A stretch of DNA of 64,000 nt from an uncultured Flavobacteriales bacterium (GTDB lineage: Bacteria; Bacteroidota; Bacteroidia; Flavobacteriales_D; Crocinitomicaceae), in contig CAJAII010000077.1 in assembly GCA_903939755.1 (NCBI GenBank), forward strand, positions 62,001 through 126,000, read 5' to 3'. The position numbers were made by a program, and so were the translations under genes. The notes under the pieces are model-generated. The model did not search any database. It was not told the origin of the DNA and worked only from the letters and a program-made list of their open reading frames with translations. Positions 1 through 9,325 of the stretch are shown piece by piece (position 1 is the first letter of the stretch; each line of letters opens with the position of its first letter).

Positions 1-899
1 ATGATTTTTGGTCAAATAATCCTTCCATAATTTCTGGACAATTAGATACCGCTATAATCATCCAACCGATGGTTGCTGGTACTTCTTATTACACGTATAA
101 TGTAACTGATGACTTTGGTTGTAACTATGATACAACTGTGACATTGGAAGTCTTGCCTTTACCAAACATTTTTGATGATACATTAGCTTGTAATCTTTTT
201 ATGCAAGTTCAAAACACGTTCTCTTTTAATGGAGGTACTTGGGCTTGCTTGGATACTGCTGTTCATTTTTCTAACAATGCAGCATTAAACCCCATTATTA
301 ATACAACAAGTCCTGGGATTTATACGGTAACTTATACCGATTTGGCATGTAATCATACCGACACAGCTGTAATTGAGTTCCCACCTTATGTTTATACACA
401 AGTCTTGGATTCTGCAATCTGTTTAGGGGCGGAAATCATTCTAAATGCGGCGACAATCAACTCTGGAAATGTACAGCCTGGCTACTCTCCTACAACTACA
501 CTGAATTGGAGTACTGGAACCTCAGGGTCTTCAATAACCGTTAATTCTGCTGGAAATTACATAGTGACATTTGCAAATGTTTGTCATTCCTCCACGGATA
601 CCTCAACCGTAACGATTAAACCTTGTGATATCGAAGTTCCTAATATTATTGTTTTGTCGTCTGTTAATGGCAACGAACACTTTACAATAGATTATAACGG
701 CATTTCAGAGTTTGAATGTTTTATCTTAAATAGATGGGGTAATGTCATTTATACATATACAGATCCTGCAGGATGGTGGGATGGAAAAACTCAAGATGGT
801 AAATTAGTGGAAGAAGGAACCTATTTCTATAAAATAAATGCCACATTTGATGGTGGTATTGAAATACAGAAACATGGTTTTGTTTACGTAAAATACTGA
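1..899 (+). CDS. T9SS type B (gliding-motility CHU_C-type) adhesin, 3' end only
   Basis: The reading frame is open from base 3 to the stop at 897-899, so the gene enters from the left edge; the first in-frame ATG (69) is internal. The visible part is rich in Thr, Asn, Gly and Ser and reads like repeated Ig/PKD-like beta-sandwich modules with regularly placed Cys. The last ~85 residues match the gliding-motility-associated C-terminal domain used as a type B T9SS signal: a FILNRWGNVIY core, then GWWDGKTQDG, GTYFYKI and a terminal HGFVYVKY. By family knowledge such proteins cross the outer membrane through the type IX system and stay on or leave the cell surface. The ligand cannot be told. The same C-terminal class ends the adhesin at 25748-28024. 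Confidence 0.85.
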   Translation, partial: DFWSNNPSIISGQLDTAIIIQPMVAGTSYYTYNVTDDFGCNYDTTVTLEVLPLPNIFDDTLACNLFMQVQNTFSFNGGTWACLDTAVHFSNNAALNPIINTTSPGIYTVTYTDLACNHTDTAVIEFPPYVYTQVLDSAICLGAEIILNAATINSGNVQPGYSPTTTLNWSTGTSGSSITVNSAGNYIVTFANVCHSSTDTSTVTIKPCDIEVPNIIVLSSVNGNEHFTIDYNGISEFECFILNRWGNVIYTYTDPAGWWDGKTQDGKLVEEGTYFYKINATFDGGIEIQKHGFVYVKY

Positions 900-1035
900 T
901 ATTACAATAGACAATTCAACAATAGCCCTACTTATTTAAGGTTGATCATTTTTCTGAGAACATCTTTATTATTATTGTTCCCATTAAACAATTGGTCTAA
1001 TTTCTCTGTTTACTCTTATTATTAGTGTGTTTTTG

Positions 1036-1043
1036 TAATTTTG
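1036..1043 (+). promoter_or_regulatory. candidate Bacteroidota -7 promoter element for gap
   Basis: TAATTTTG fits the TAnnTTTG -7 consensus of Bacteroidota vegetative promoters. Only 12 bases separate it from the gap ATG, predicting a leader of a few bases. No clear -33 TTG is seen. Confidence 0.45.
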
Positions 1044-1055
1044 TAAAAAAAAGAG

Positions 1056-2045
1056 ATGAAAGTTGTTGGGGTAAATGGTTTTGGCAGAATTGGTAGGTGT
1101 TTTACACGCCTCGCACTTATGGAACCGACAATAGATGTCGCACTCGTAAATGATGTAGCGGACATTACTACGTTAGCACATCTACTTAAATATGATAGTG
1201 TCCATGGAGGTCTGAATTTAAGCTTTGTCATTGAAGGCAATTCCCTCCTATTTTCCAATGGCAAGAAGATCACCTTCGTCAATGAAAAAAATCCTGAGGA
1301 TATTAATTGGTCTGCTCATCATGTAAATTATGTATTAGAATCTACCGGTCATTTTTTATCAAAAAAAGACGCTACCAAACACTTGAAATCAGGCGTAAAA
1401 AAAGTAATTCTATCCGCCCCCCCTACCGATAATGAAATAAAGAGCATTGTACTTGGTGTTAATGAAGACCAACTGAGCGCAGAGGACTTAATAATTTCAA
1501 ATGCATCATGTACGACCAATAATGTTGCTCCTATGATTAAGGTGCTCATGGAATTATTTCCAATTGATGTTGCGTATATTTCAACGATACATAGCTATAC
1601 TTCTGACCAACGGTTACACGACTCGCCCCACAAAGATTTGAGACGAGCACGAGCCGCTGCCATGTCAATTATTCCTACATCAACAGGAGCTGCAAAAGCT
1701 ATCACGCAAATATTTCCGGAACTCAATGGCAAAATAACTGGAGGTAGCGTCCGCGTGCCAGTATGCGATGGTTCAATGACAGAACTGACACTAGTTACTT
1801 CAAAAAAAGTGACCGTTGAAGAAATTAATGACGCTATGAAAAAGGCTTGTGAAGGCGAATTAAATGGCATTATGACTTACACCGAAGACCCAATTGTGTC
1901 AGTCGATGTACTTGGTAATCCAACTAGCTGTGTGTTTGATAGCGGACTTACAGTAGTATTTAATAATATGGTGAAGGTGGTTGGTTGGTATGATAATGAA
2001 ATGGGATACTCCAGCCGACTAATAGACTTAATAAAGATCGTTTAG
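1056..2045 (+). CDS. gap: glyceraldehyde-3-phosphate dehydrogenase, type I
   Basis: Glycolytic and gluconeogenic enzyme that interconverts glyceraldehyde-3-phosphate and 1,3-bisphosphoglycerate with a nicotinamide cofactor. The 329 residues match the family length. The N-terminal Rossmann fold begins GVNGFGRIGR (about residues 5-14). The catalytic motif SCTTN lies at 151-155 (Cys152), with the partner His near 180 in STIHSYTSDQ. The C-terminal WYDNEMGYSSR is typical. The Asn-Asp pair at 32-33 after the second strand suggests NAD preference. The stop TAG shares bases with the stop of the convergent pgk, so the two consecutive steps of lower glycolysis lie tail to tail. The ATG start leaves a complete Rossmann strand, and a promoter-like element lies just upstream. 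Confidence 0.97.
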   Translation: MKVVGVNGFGRIGRCFTRLALMEPTIDVALVNDVADITTLAHLLKYDSVHGGLNLSFVIEGNSLLFSNGKKITFVNEKNPEDINWSAHHVNYVLESTGHFLSKKDATKHLKSGVKKVILSAPPTDNEIKSIVLGVNEDQLSAEDLIISNASCTTNNVAPMIKVLMELFPIDVAYISTIHSYTSDQRLHDSPHKDLRRARAAAMSIIPTSTGAAKAITQIFPELNGKITGGSVRVPVCDGSMTELTLVTSKKVTVEEINDAMKKACEGELNGIMTYTEDPIVSVDVLGNPTSCVFDSGLTVVFNNMVKVVGWYDNEMGYSSRLIDLIKIV

Positions 2046-3235
2046 TTTTCAAGCGCCTTTATTCCTGGGAGTTCCTTCCCCTCAAAATATTCTAGTAAGG
2101 CTCCACCCCCTGTACTAATATAACTTACTTGGCTTTCCATACCCAATTTCTTAACGGCAGCAGCACTATCACCACCACCGATTAAACTAAAGGCTCCATT
2201 CTTTGTCGCCATTGCAACAGCGGTTGCAATCGACTTTGTCCCTTCTGAAAAAGGTTCCATTTCAAAAACACCCATTGGCCCATTCCACAATATAGTTTTA
2301 CTTTTAGCAATTATATTTTGAAAAGCATCCCGCGCTTTCTCACCAATATCTAAGCCCATCCATGCCGACGGAATATTATCGCTTTGGCAATTTTTCGTTT
2401 GCGAATTTGCCGAAAACTCATCAGCAATAATGGAATCTGAAGGTAAATGTATATTTACACCTAGTTTTTTGGCTTTTTCTAAAATCAGGAGGCATGCTTC
2501 AATTCTTTCATTTTCACAAAGAGAATTACCTATTTCACCACCCAACGCTTTATAGAAAGTATACGCCATGCCGCCACCAATAATAATATCATTAACACTT
2601 GATAGTAGATTGTCAACGATCAGTATTTTATCCGATACCTTTGCCCCACCAATAATAGCCGTGATTGGTTTTTGTCCATTTTTCATAACTTTTTCTGCCG
2701 TCTCAATTTCTCCACGCATCAAGAAACCCATCATTTTTGCTTGTGGAAAAAAAGTGGCAATTTGAGTTGTGCTAGCATGGGCACGATGTGCTGTTCCAAA
2801 TGCATCATTAACAAAACAATCCCCCAAGAAAGATAGTTTTTCTGCAAACGCCATATCTCCCATCGTTTCTTCTTTATAAAAACGAACATTTTCTAACAAT
2901 AACACTTCACCTGGCTGAAGTTTATTTGAAAGGAAAGTCGCTTCTTCACCGATACAATCATAGGCAAAATGCACCTTGCAACCTACTAAATTGGTAAGAC
3001 ACGGAATTATTTTTTTCAATGAAAATGATTCATCGGGACCATTTTTTGGTCGTCCAAAATGCGACATTAAAATAACGGATCCTCCACCCTTTAAAACATG
3101 TTGTATGGTAGGAAGTGCCGCACGAATTCGCTTGTCATCTGCTACAAGCCCACTTGTTTTGTCAAGAGGGACATTGAAATCAACTCTAATAAGCGCTTTC
3201 TTTTGAAAAAAATTGAAATCGATAATATTAGTCAT
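2042..3235 (-). CDS. pgk: phosphoglycerate kinase
   Basis: Transfers the acyl phosphate of 1,3-bisphosphoglycerate to ADP, the step after GAPDH. The 397 residues are full length. Visible motifs are RVDFNVPLD near the N-terminus, SHFGRPK (about 59-65), LLENVRFYKEE, NDAFGTAHRAHAST (the substrate Arg/His region), the hinge-side GGAKVSDKI, WNGPMGVFE and the C-terminal GGGDSAAAV nucleotide loop. It converges on gap with a 4-base TTAG overlap that contains both stop codons, leaving no room for an intergenic terminator. The 113 bases upstream separate it from the divergent aminopeptidase gene and contain near matches to the -7 consensus (for example TAATTTCG on the minus strand). Confidence 0.97.
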   Translation of the reverse strand: MTNIIDFNFFQKKALIRVDFNVPLDKTSGLVADDKRIRAALPTIQHVLKGGGSVILMSHFGRPKNGPDESFSLKKIIPCLTNLVGCKVHFAYDCIGEEATFLSNKLQPGEVLLLENVRFYKEETMGDMAFAEKLSFLGDCFVNDAFGTAHRAHASTTQIATFFPQAKMMGFLMRGEIETAEKVMKNGQKPITAIIGGAKVSDKILIVDNLLSSVNDIIIGGGMAYTFYKALGGEIGNSLCENERIEACLLILEKAKKLGVNIHLPSDSIIADEFSANSQTKNCQSDNIPSAWMGLDIGEKARDAFQNIIAKSKTILWNGPMGVFEMEPFSEGTKSIATAVAMATKNGAFSLIGGGDSAAAVKKLGMESQVSYISTGGGALLEYFEGKELPGIKALEN

Positions 3236-3348
3236 GTCTAATTAAAAGTAATGCGAAATTAATTAAAATAAAATCCTCTCATAATAAAAAGGAAGCATAC
3301 AATAATTTTAATGAATTAATTTAAGATATTTGTAATATAAATTTATCT

Positions 3349-6018
3349 ATGAAAAATTATTTCTTGTTGCTTTTTCTTGTTTTGGGCTTAATGGCATGTA
3401 AAACAAATTCTTCGGATATTCCTGTAGTAGATTTTCTCCCAGATGAATTCTCGGAAGATAATACTGATGCTCCTGTAATAGACGAAACCCTCTTTTCAGA
3501 TGAGTTTTTTTTAGATGAGCCAACTTCTGTACGTTCCATATATAATCCTTCGAGAACATTGTTAACAGATCTCGTACATACCAAATTAGAAGTAAGATTT
3601 AATTGGGCGCAATCACGCATGAATGGAAAAGCTACCATAAGTGCCAAACAGCACTTCTATCCATCCGACAGTTTAATTTTAGATGCCAAAGGAATGGATA
3701 TAATAAAAGTGGAATTGAATGGGAAGCCGTTGGTTTATTCCTACAGAGACAGTTTAAAACTAGCGATTAATTTAGGGAAAACATACAAAAAAGACGAAGT
3801 TTTTACCGTTGTAATCGACTATGTGTCTAAGCCGGATGAACGCAGGACAAAAGGAAGCGCTGCTATCACTTCCGATAAAGGCCTTTATTTTATCAACCCG
3901 AAAGGGACTGACAAAGACAAAATGCCACAAATCTGGACACAAGGAGAAACAGAAGCAAATTCAGTGTGGTTTCCAACAATTGATGCCCCAAATGCGAAAA
4001 CAACAGAGGAAATATTTATTACCGTTGATAGTAAATATAGCACTTTGTCCAATGGTAAATTAATTGAAAGCAAGCAAAATGTAGATGGAACAAGAACTGA
4101 CCATTGGAAACAAGATCAAGCACATGCACCCTACTTATTTATGATGGCTGTTGGTGAGTTTGTTACTGTCAAGGATTTTTATACCCGCCAAAATGGAACA
4201 AAAATGGAGGTTAACTACTTAGTGGAGCCTGCCTATGAGAAAGACGCCAAAGCCATCTTTGGGGAAACACCAGCCATGATAAAGTTTTTTTCTGAACGAT
4301 TAGGAGTTGAATATCCTTGGGATAAATATGCACAAATTGTCGTTAGAGATTATGTTTCTGGTGCCATGGAGAATACCGGCGCAGTAGTTTTTGGAGATTA
4401 TGTTTATAAAACAGATAGAGAATTATTAGATGGCAATAATCAATCAACTATTGCACATGAATTGTTTCACCATTGGTTTGGTGACCTTGTAACATGCGAA
4501 TCCTGGGCTAACTTGCCGCTTAATGAATCATTCGCTAATTATTCCCAATACCTTTGGGATGAATACCGTTATGGGATTGATGAAGCAGATTATAATGCGG
4601 AGGATGAGGCCAAAGGGTATTATGAATCATGCATGTATCAGGGTTACCATAATTTAATTTGGTATGGGCACGGGGACAAAGAAGATATGTTTGATGGCCA
4701 TTCCTATAATAAAGGTGGACGCATATTACACATGCTCCGATCTTACTTAGGTGATGATGCTTTTTTCAAAGGCTTGAACAATTATTTAACCACAAATAAA
4801 TATAAGGCGGCCGAAGTTCACAATTTACGTATGGCTTTCGAGGATGTAAGTGGCGAAGACTTAAATTGGTTTTTTGATCAGTGGTTTTTATCTAAAGGGC
4901 ATGTAATTATTCATACTTCCCAAGCTATAAACGACGAAGAAAACACCGTTACATTACATATCAAACAAAGACAAAAAATAACAGATTTTCCCATTTTTAA
5001 AATCCCTGTAAATGTGGCCATATGGGACAGCAAAGGAAAGAGAACCGAAAAAATAATGATCGATAGTTTGGAACAAACTTTTAGCTTTTCATACAGTGGA
5101 GAACTAAAAAACATGTTGTTTGACGAAGAACAAATGTTGCTTGGAAAAGTTTATGAAGATAAACCGATTGAACAATTTGTTCACCAATACTATAATTCTT
5201 CTAGATACAAGGCAAGATTAACTGCCCTAAACCGTTCCGCAAAACGCAAATCAATAGCAACGGACAAATTAATTTTGGACGCTATCAATGACAAGCACTG
5301 GGACATTAGGGCAAAGGCCATTGAACTATATACCGCTGCGAATAAATCCCTTACTAATGAGACCTATGGAATAATTAAAAATAGCGCACTAAACGATACA
5401 AAATCATACGTTCGAGCAATTGCTACTAAGAAAATTAGCTCAACTGATAATGCGGCACTAATCAGTTTGTGTAAAACTATAATAGCAAATGATCAGTCAT
5501 ATAACGTAATATCAACTACACTCGAGAAGCTAGTAAAACTTGATTCTGCAGAAGCCTTGCTAACAGCCAGAAACTTAATTAAACTTAACAATCCTAAATT
5601 AAACATAAAAGCAGGTGATGTTCTGGGGTCATTTGGAACAGCTGAAGACTACCCCTTTTTAGAAAAATTAAATTTAATAGATAAACCGAAAGGAGAAGAT
5701 GAATTATCAGCTATGATTGCCTATACACTCTTCATTGTTCGTCATGACATTAATCTACAGGAAAAATCACTTGCCGTATTCAGTTATCTAGATGAATTTG
5801 GTAACCGCTTTACTAAAATGTGGTTGTCGCGTGCTATCGAATACACGATTGAACAGTACAAGACTAAGTCAGGTGAATTAGAGAATGAAATTGCAGAGGA
5901 TGAAGCATCCAAGTTATACACAATAGCTAATGAAAAAAAGGCGCTAAGACAGAGGTATGAACACCTAATAACTAACCTAAGCCCAATGGTTGAGGTAGTA
6001 GTAGACGAAGGATATTGA
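3349..6018 (+). CDS. M1-family zinc aminopeptidase, lipoprotein
   Basis: Predicted cell-envelope aminopeptidase that removes N-terminal residues from peptides. A signal peptide ends in a lipobox (GLMAC, Cys at 17), so the 889-residue protein is probably lipid-anchored. The N-terminal beta domain is followed by the M1 exopeptidase motif GAMEN (338-342) and the zinc site HELFHHWFG (370-378) with the third ligand Glu in LNESFANY about 20 residues on. The catalytic Tyr region and a long alpha-helical C-terminal domain with HEAT-like repeats (about 610-870) follow. It is monocistronic, with about 140 bases free downstream. A catabolic role in peptide feeding is an inference from family and location. 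Confidence 0.93.
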   Translation: MKNYFLLLFLVLGLMACKTNSSDIPVVDFLPDEFSEDNTDAPVIDETLFSDEFFLDEPTSVRSIYNPSRTLLTDLVHTKLEVRFNWAQSRMNGKATISAKQHFYPSDSLILDAKGMDIIKVELNGKPLVYSYRDSLKLAINLGKTYKKDEVFTVVIDYVSKPDERRTKGSAAITSDKGLYFINPKGTDKDKMPQIWTQGETEANSVWFPTIDAPNAKTTEEIFITVDSKYSTLSNGKLIESKQNVDGTRTDHWKQDQAHAPYLFMMAVGEFVTVKDFYTRQNGTKMEVNYLVEPAYEKDAKAIFGETPAMIKFFSERLGVEYPWDKYAQIVVRDYVSGAMENTGAVVFGDYVYKTDRELLDGNNQSTIAHELFHHWFGDLVTCESWANLPLNESFANYSQYLWDEYRYGIDEADYNAEDEAKGYYESCMYQGYHNLIWYGHGDKEDMFDGHSYNKGGRILHMLRSYLGDDAFFKGLNNYLTTNKYKAAEVHNLRMAFEDVSGEDLNWFFDQWFLSKGHVIIHTSQAINDEENTVTLHIKQRQKITDFPIFKIPVNVAIWDSKGKRTEKIMIDSLEQTFSFSYSGELKNMLFDEEQMLLGKVYEDKPIEQFVHQYYNSSRYKARLTALNRSAKRKSIATDKLILDAINDKHWDIRAKAIELYTAANKSLTNETYGIIKNSALNDTKSYVRAIATKKISSTDNAALISLCKTIIANDQSYNVISTTLEKLVKLDSAEALLTARNLIKLNNPKLNIKAGDVLGSFGTAEDYPFLEKLNLIDKPKGEDELSAMIAYTLFIVRHDINLQEKSLAVFSYLDEFGNRFTKMWLSRAIEYTIEQYKTKSGELENEIAEDEASKLYTIANEKKALRQRYEHLITNLSPMVEVVVDEGY

Positions 6019-6112
6019 TACTGAATAAGTGATTTTTAGTTTAATGTAAAAAAATAATCTGCTTTTTTTAAATAATATTATCTAAAAACGTTTCTTAAAT
6101 AAAAATAATAGT

Positions 6113-6120
6113 TAATTTTG
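6113..6120 (+). promoter_or_regulatory. candidate -7 promoter element for bcp
   Basis: TAATTTTG is a full TAnnTTTG match, 39 bases before the ATG at 6160, in an A/T-only stretch. No convincing -33 box. Confidence 0.35.
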
Positions 6121-6159
6121 ATTAATTAAACATCATTTAACTGATTAATATTTAAGCAA

Positions 6160-6618
6160 ATGTTAGAAATAGGAGATCAACTACCATCAATAAGTGGAAT
6201 AGACCAATTTGGAAAAGTAATTCAATTGAATGAACTCAACGGAAAAAAAACAGTAATCTATTTTTATCCTAAAGATGATACGCCAGGCTGTACAACGCAG
6301 GCATGTAATATTCGAGATAATTATCAATTACTTCTGCAACATAATATCCAAATAATCGGCGTTAGCGCTGATTCTGAGGGGTCTCACCTAAAGTTTACCC
6401 AAAAATATGATTTGCCATTTCCATTAATTGCAGATACAAATAAAGCAATTATTGAGGCTTTTGGCGTATGGGGCGAAAAGAAATTTATGGGAAAAATATA
6501 CGATGGCATTCATAGAACAACATTTTTAGCAAATGAAAATGGGGAAATTATCTCAGTAATAAAAAAACCGATAACAAAAGAACATTCAAAAGAAATCCTA
6601 CAATTATTTAATAGTTAA
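6160..6618 (+). CDS. bcp: thioredoxin-dependent thiol peroxidase, Bcp/PrxQ type
   Basis: Reduces peroxides and lipid hydroperoxides using thioredoxin. The 152-residue length and the segment [15 protein letters not shown] are diagnostic of the PrxQ/Bcp subfamily: peroxidatic Cys44 and resolving Cys49 five residues apart, with the conserved Thr41 and Pro42. The [26 protein letters not shown] stretch (given here only as a landmark near residues 67-92) is the usual second half of the fold. A 79-base gap precedes recA, so co-transcription is possible but not shown. A thioredoxin that could recycle it is encoded at 8631-8927. Confidence 0.95.
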   Translation: MLEIGDQLPSISGIDQFGKVIQLNELNGKKTVIYFYPKDDTPGCTTQACNIRDNYQLLLQHNIQIIGVSADSEGSHLKFTQKYDLPFPLIADTNKAIIEAFGVWGEKKFMGKIYDGIHRTTFLANENGEIISVIKKPITKEHSKEILQLFNS

Positions 6619-6697
6619 GTTAATCGTAAATAGTTTACGACCAACCAGTATTACCTTTGAATCAATAAAAACGCGAAAGCACTTAAAATTAAAAAAC

Positions 6698-7729
6698 ATG
6701 GCAAAGAAAGAAGCAAACGAAGAAAAATTAAAAGCTCTTCAATTAACAATGGAAAAATTAGATAAAACATACGGAAAAGGGTCGGTAATGAAGCTCGGAG
6801 ATAATCCAGTTGAAAAAGTAGATTCAATACCAACTGGTTCGTTAACACTAGATCTTGCACTAGGAATTAATGGTTATCCAAAGGGTAGAGTAGTAGAAAT
6901 ATACGGTCCAGAATCATCCGGCAAAACAACACTTGCCATACACGCAATCGCAGAAGTGCAAAAACAAGGTGGAATTGCTGCATTTATAGATGCGGAACAT
7001 GCCTTTGACCAATTCTACGCAAAAAATTTAGGGGTAGACACCGCTAACTTATTAATTTCACAACCCGATAATGGGGAGCAAGCATTAGAAATAGCTGATA
7101 ATCTTATCCGATCAGGCGCGATAGATTTAATCGTGATTGACTCTGTAGCTGCATTGACGCCAAAAGCAGAAATAGAAGGTGAAATGGGCGATTCACAAAT
7201 GGGATTACAAGCTAGATTAATGTCTAAGGCTTTGAGAAAATTAACTGGTTCAATCAATAAAGCTGGAACTTGTTGTATTTTCATCAATCAATTAAGAGAC
7301 AAAATAGGCGTAATGTTTGGAAATCCAGAAACAACTACTGGTGGAAATGCATTGAAATTTTATTCTTCCATCCGTTTAGACATTAGAAGATCTACACAAT
7401 TAAAAGATGGCGAAGAAATTATAGGAAACCGTGTTAAAGTAAAGGTGGTGAAAAATAAAATGGCACCACCATTTAGAAAAGCGGAGTTTGATATCATGTA
7501 CGGATCAGGCATATCTAAAATTGGAGAAATAATTGACATTGGAGTTGAACTTAATATTTTAAAGAAAAGTGGCTCTTGGTTTTCATATGGAGAAACAAGA
7601 CTCGGCCAAGGAAGAGATTCCATAAAAACAATTTTACTTGATAATCCAGAATTGGCAGAAGAATTAGAATTAAAAATCAAGGCACAATTAGAAAAACCAA
7701 CTGTACAAGAACTCGTAATACAGGAATAA
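6698..7729 (+). CDS. recA: recombinase RecA
   Basis: ATP-dependent strand-exchange protein of homologous recombination and activator of the SOS response. The 343 residues cover the whole family length. The Walker A motif GPESSGKTT is at 70-78, Walker B-like [10 protein letters not shown] follows near 140-150, and the L1 and L2 DNA-binding loops are present ([20 protein letters not shown] and [19 protein letters not shown] regions). The short acidic tail is ordinary. An A-rich leader precedes the ATG. A strong intrinsic terminator follows 15 bases after the stop. I see no obvious LexA-type operator in the 79 bases upstream. Confidence 0.98.
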   Translation: MAKKEANEEKLKALQLTMEKLDKTYGKGSVMKLGDNPVEKVDSIPTGSLTLDLALGINGYPKGRVVEIYGPESSGKTTLAIHAIAEVQKQGGIAAFIDAEHAFDQFYAKNLGVDTANLLISQPDNGEQALEIADNLIRSGAIDLIVIDSVAALTPKAEIEGEMGDSQMGLQARLMSKALRKLTGSINKAGTCCIFINQLRDKIGVMFGNPETTTGGNALKFYSSIRLDIRRSTQLKDGEEIIGNRVKVKVVKNKMAPPFRKAEFDIMYGSGISKIGEIIDIGVELNILKKSGSWFSYGETRLGQGRDSIKTILLDNPELAEELELKIKAQLEKPTVQELVIQE

Positions 7730-7743
7730 GTTTAATAAATTAG

Positions 7744-7776
7744 AAAAAAGACGGTTAATAGCCGTCTTTTTTTTTT
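7744..7776 (+). terminator. intrinsic terminator after recA
   Basis: GACGG (7750-7754) pairs with CCGTC (7762-7766) across a 7-base loop, flanked by A6 on the left and a run of ten T on the right, so the stem extends through A:T pairs. Confidence 0.9.
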
Positions 7777-7805
7777 CAATATTTTTCTTACTTAACAAAT
7801 TTATC

Positions 7806-7813
7806 TAAATTTG
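7806..7813 (+). promoter_or_regulatory. candidate -7 promoter element for the surface lipoprotein
   Basis: TAAATTTG matches TAnnTTTG and lies 16 bases before the ATG at 7830, just after the recA terminator. Confidence 0.45.
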
Positions 7814-7829
7814 AGTAAAACTATAACTT

Positions 7830-8546
7830 ATGAAAAAACTACTTTTATTTATCCCTTTAAGTTTACTTGTTCTAACAATCAGTTCTTGTAAAAAGAAAGG
7901 ATGTACGGATCCATCTGCTTCGAATTACAACACAATTGCGAAAAAAGATGACGGGTCTTGTTTATACAAGCCATTTATTACAATCAACGGTCAAGCAACG
8001 GTCACAGTTAATGTAGGAGCTCCCTATACAGATGCAGGCGCTACTGCTACCAATAAAGACGGGTCTTCAGTTCTTGTAACTACAGATCAAACGCAAGTTA
8101 ACCTTGCACAAACCGGTACATACGTAGTAACCTATACTGCAACTAATGCAAATGGTACAACTACTGCTACAAGAACAATCAACGTAGTTATTGGAAATGA
8201 CAATTGGACAGATCCAAGTATAACATGGGTAGCGTCATCAACTTGTAGTGGAACACAATTTCCACTTTCAGCTTCACCAGCAATAACAGCAGGCGGTGGT
8301 GCGAACCAAGTAGTCATCGACAACATGTTTAATTTAGTAGGTGGAACAGCGACAGGAGCTGTGAATGGAGCAAGTATTACTATACCACAACAAACCATCA
8401 ATGTTACAATTGGTGACGTTATCTTTTCTGGAAATGGAACCATGAATAACACTGGAACTCAATTTCAAATTACATACAACTATGATAACCAAGCACCTTT
8501 AATCGGTGGTACTGGAACTTGTATTGCAATATACGATAAACAATAA
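7830..8546 (+). CDS. surface lipoprotein with Cys-loop motif and DUF5011/HYR-like Ig domain
   Basis: 238 residues, function unknown. The signal peptide ends in ISSC (Cys20), so it is a predicted lipoprotein. Next comes a short disulfide-type motif GCTDPSASNYN...DDGSCLY (about 24-47) that recurs in Bacteroidota surface proteins and is also seen in the adhesin at 25748-28024. Residues ~48-117 resemble an Ig-like DUF5011/HYR domain (PFITINGQATVTV, GAPYTDAGATATN, GTYVVTYTATNANG). The C-terminal ~110 residues are beta-rich with two Cys and are not recognised. The gene is a single transcription unit, framed by its own promoter element and a terminator. A structural or adhesive surface role is inference. 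Confidence 0.75.
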   Translation: MKKLLLFIPLSLLVLTISSCKKKGCTDPSASNYNTIAKKDDGSCLYKPFITINGQATVTVNVGAPYTDAGATATNKDGSSVLVTTDQTQVNLAQTGTYVVTYTATNANGTTTATRTINVVIGNDNWTDPSITWVASSTCSGTQFPLSASPAITAGGGANQVVIDNMFNLVGGTATGAVNGASITIPQQTINVTIGDVIFSGNGTMNNTGTQFQITYNYDNQAPLIGGTGTCIAIYDKQ

Positions 8547-8562
8547 TTAGCCATTTGTTATT

Positions 8563-8592
8563 AAAAGGCTAGCATTTCTGCTAGCCTTTTTT
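8563..8592 (+). terminator. intrinsic terminator after the surface lipoprotein
   Basis: GGCTAGCA (8567-8574) pairs perfectly with TGCTAGCC (8579-8586) over a 4-base loop, flanked by AAAA and a T6 run. It could work in both directions. Confidence 0.9.
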
Positions 8593-8630
8593 ATTTCATA
8601 ATAAAATAGAACTGCAAAGACTTAAAACCT

Positions 8631-8927
8631 ATGGGAAAATTTCAGGATGCAATAGCATCCAATCAGCCAACATTAGTTGATTTTTATGCCACTTGGTGTG
8701 GGCCTTGTCAAACGATGCACCCGATATTAGATGAATTAAAAAGTAATGAAAAAAATAAAATAAGAATCCTTAAAATAGATGTAGATAAGAATTCAGCAAT
8801 TGCTGAACAATTTAAAATAAAAGGAGTTCCAACCTTCATCTTATTTAAATCTGGCGAGGTGGTTTGGCGAAAAAGTGGCATTATTCCATTCAAAGAACTC
8901 AGCACTCTAATAAAACAAGCCTATTGA
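8631..8927 (+). CDS. thioredoxin family protein
   Basis: Short single-domain thioredoxin (98 residues, family usually about 105) with no signal peptide, so probably cytoplasmic. The active site WCGPC is at 22-26 and the cis-Pro motif GVPTF near 66-70. It reduces disulfides in partner proteins; the Bcp peroxidase at 6160-6618 is a plausible client by family knowledge. It begins 39 bases after the preceding terminator. Its last 7 bases overlap the 3' end of the convergent gene 8921-9325. Confidence 0.9.
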   Translation: MGKFQDAIASNQPTLVDFYATWCGPCQTMHPILDELKSNEKNKIRILKIDVDKNSAIAEQFKIKGVPTFILFKSGEVVWRKSGIIPFKELSTLIKQAY

Positions 8928-9325
8928 GCTAAGACACCTTTTTTTCCAAATTGATTGATCAACTTAAAATTAGTTGCGATTATTGATTCCGGAGGAAATA
9001 AAAACTGCTTATCATAAAGAACATCATCTACCCAAAAACTAACCCAATATTCATTATAAAGACTAAAAACCTCGGGCATTATCACTTCAATTTTAGCCAC
9101 TTCATTGGGAAGAAGCACTTCTAAACTATGTCGTAAGGTTGCCGTTTTAATCTTTTTTGCTGTCAATGGGTGTTCACCAAAACCAGCACTCGTAATAATA
9201 ACGCCTTCAATTATGTCTTCGCTATGATTCCATAGATAAACATTGTATTCATTTGTGATCTCATCTTCTAATATTACTACCACATCGACCCGGTCGACTT
9301 TTGGTAATATGATATCCTTTTTCAT
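8921..9325 (-). CDS. conserved Bacteroidota hypothetical protein
   Basis: 134 residues, soluble, no signal peptide, no cysteine. It starts MKKDIILPKVDRVDV and has alternating beta strands and acidic turns (EDEITNEYNVYLWNHSED). The overall look is a small all-beta protein; I know similar short proteins in Flavobacteria, some with doubtful tRNA-synthetase names, but no proven role. Its ATG overlaps the stop of the upstream serine hydrolase by 4 bases (ATGA type), so the two are translationally coupled. It is the last gene of the minus-strand run beginning near 15467 and converges on the thioredoxin gene. Confidence 0.7.
   Translation of the reverse strand: MKKDIILPKVDRVDVVVILEDEITNEYNVYLWNHSEDIIEGVIITSAGFGEHPLTAKKIKTATLRHSLEVLLPNEVAKIEVIMPEVFSLYNEYWVSFWVDDVLYDKQFLFPPESIIATNFKLINQFGKKGVLAQ

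Noticed and set aside
8132-8452. 106-codon antisense frame under the surface lipoprotein
   Set aside because: Shadow of a Thr/Ala-rich coding strand; low-complexity Val/Pro product and no promoter.
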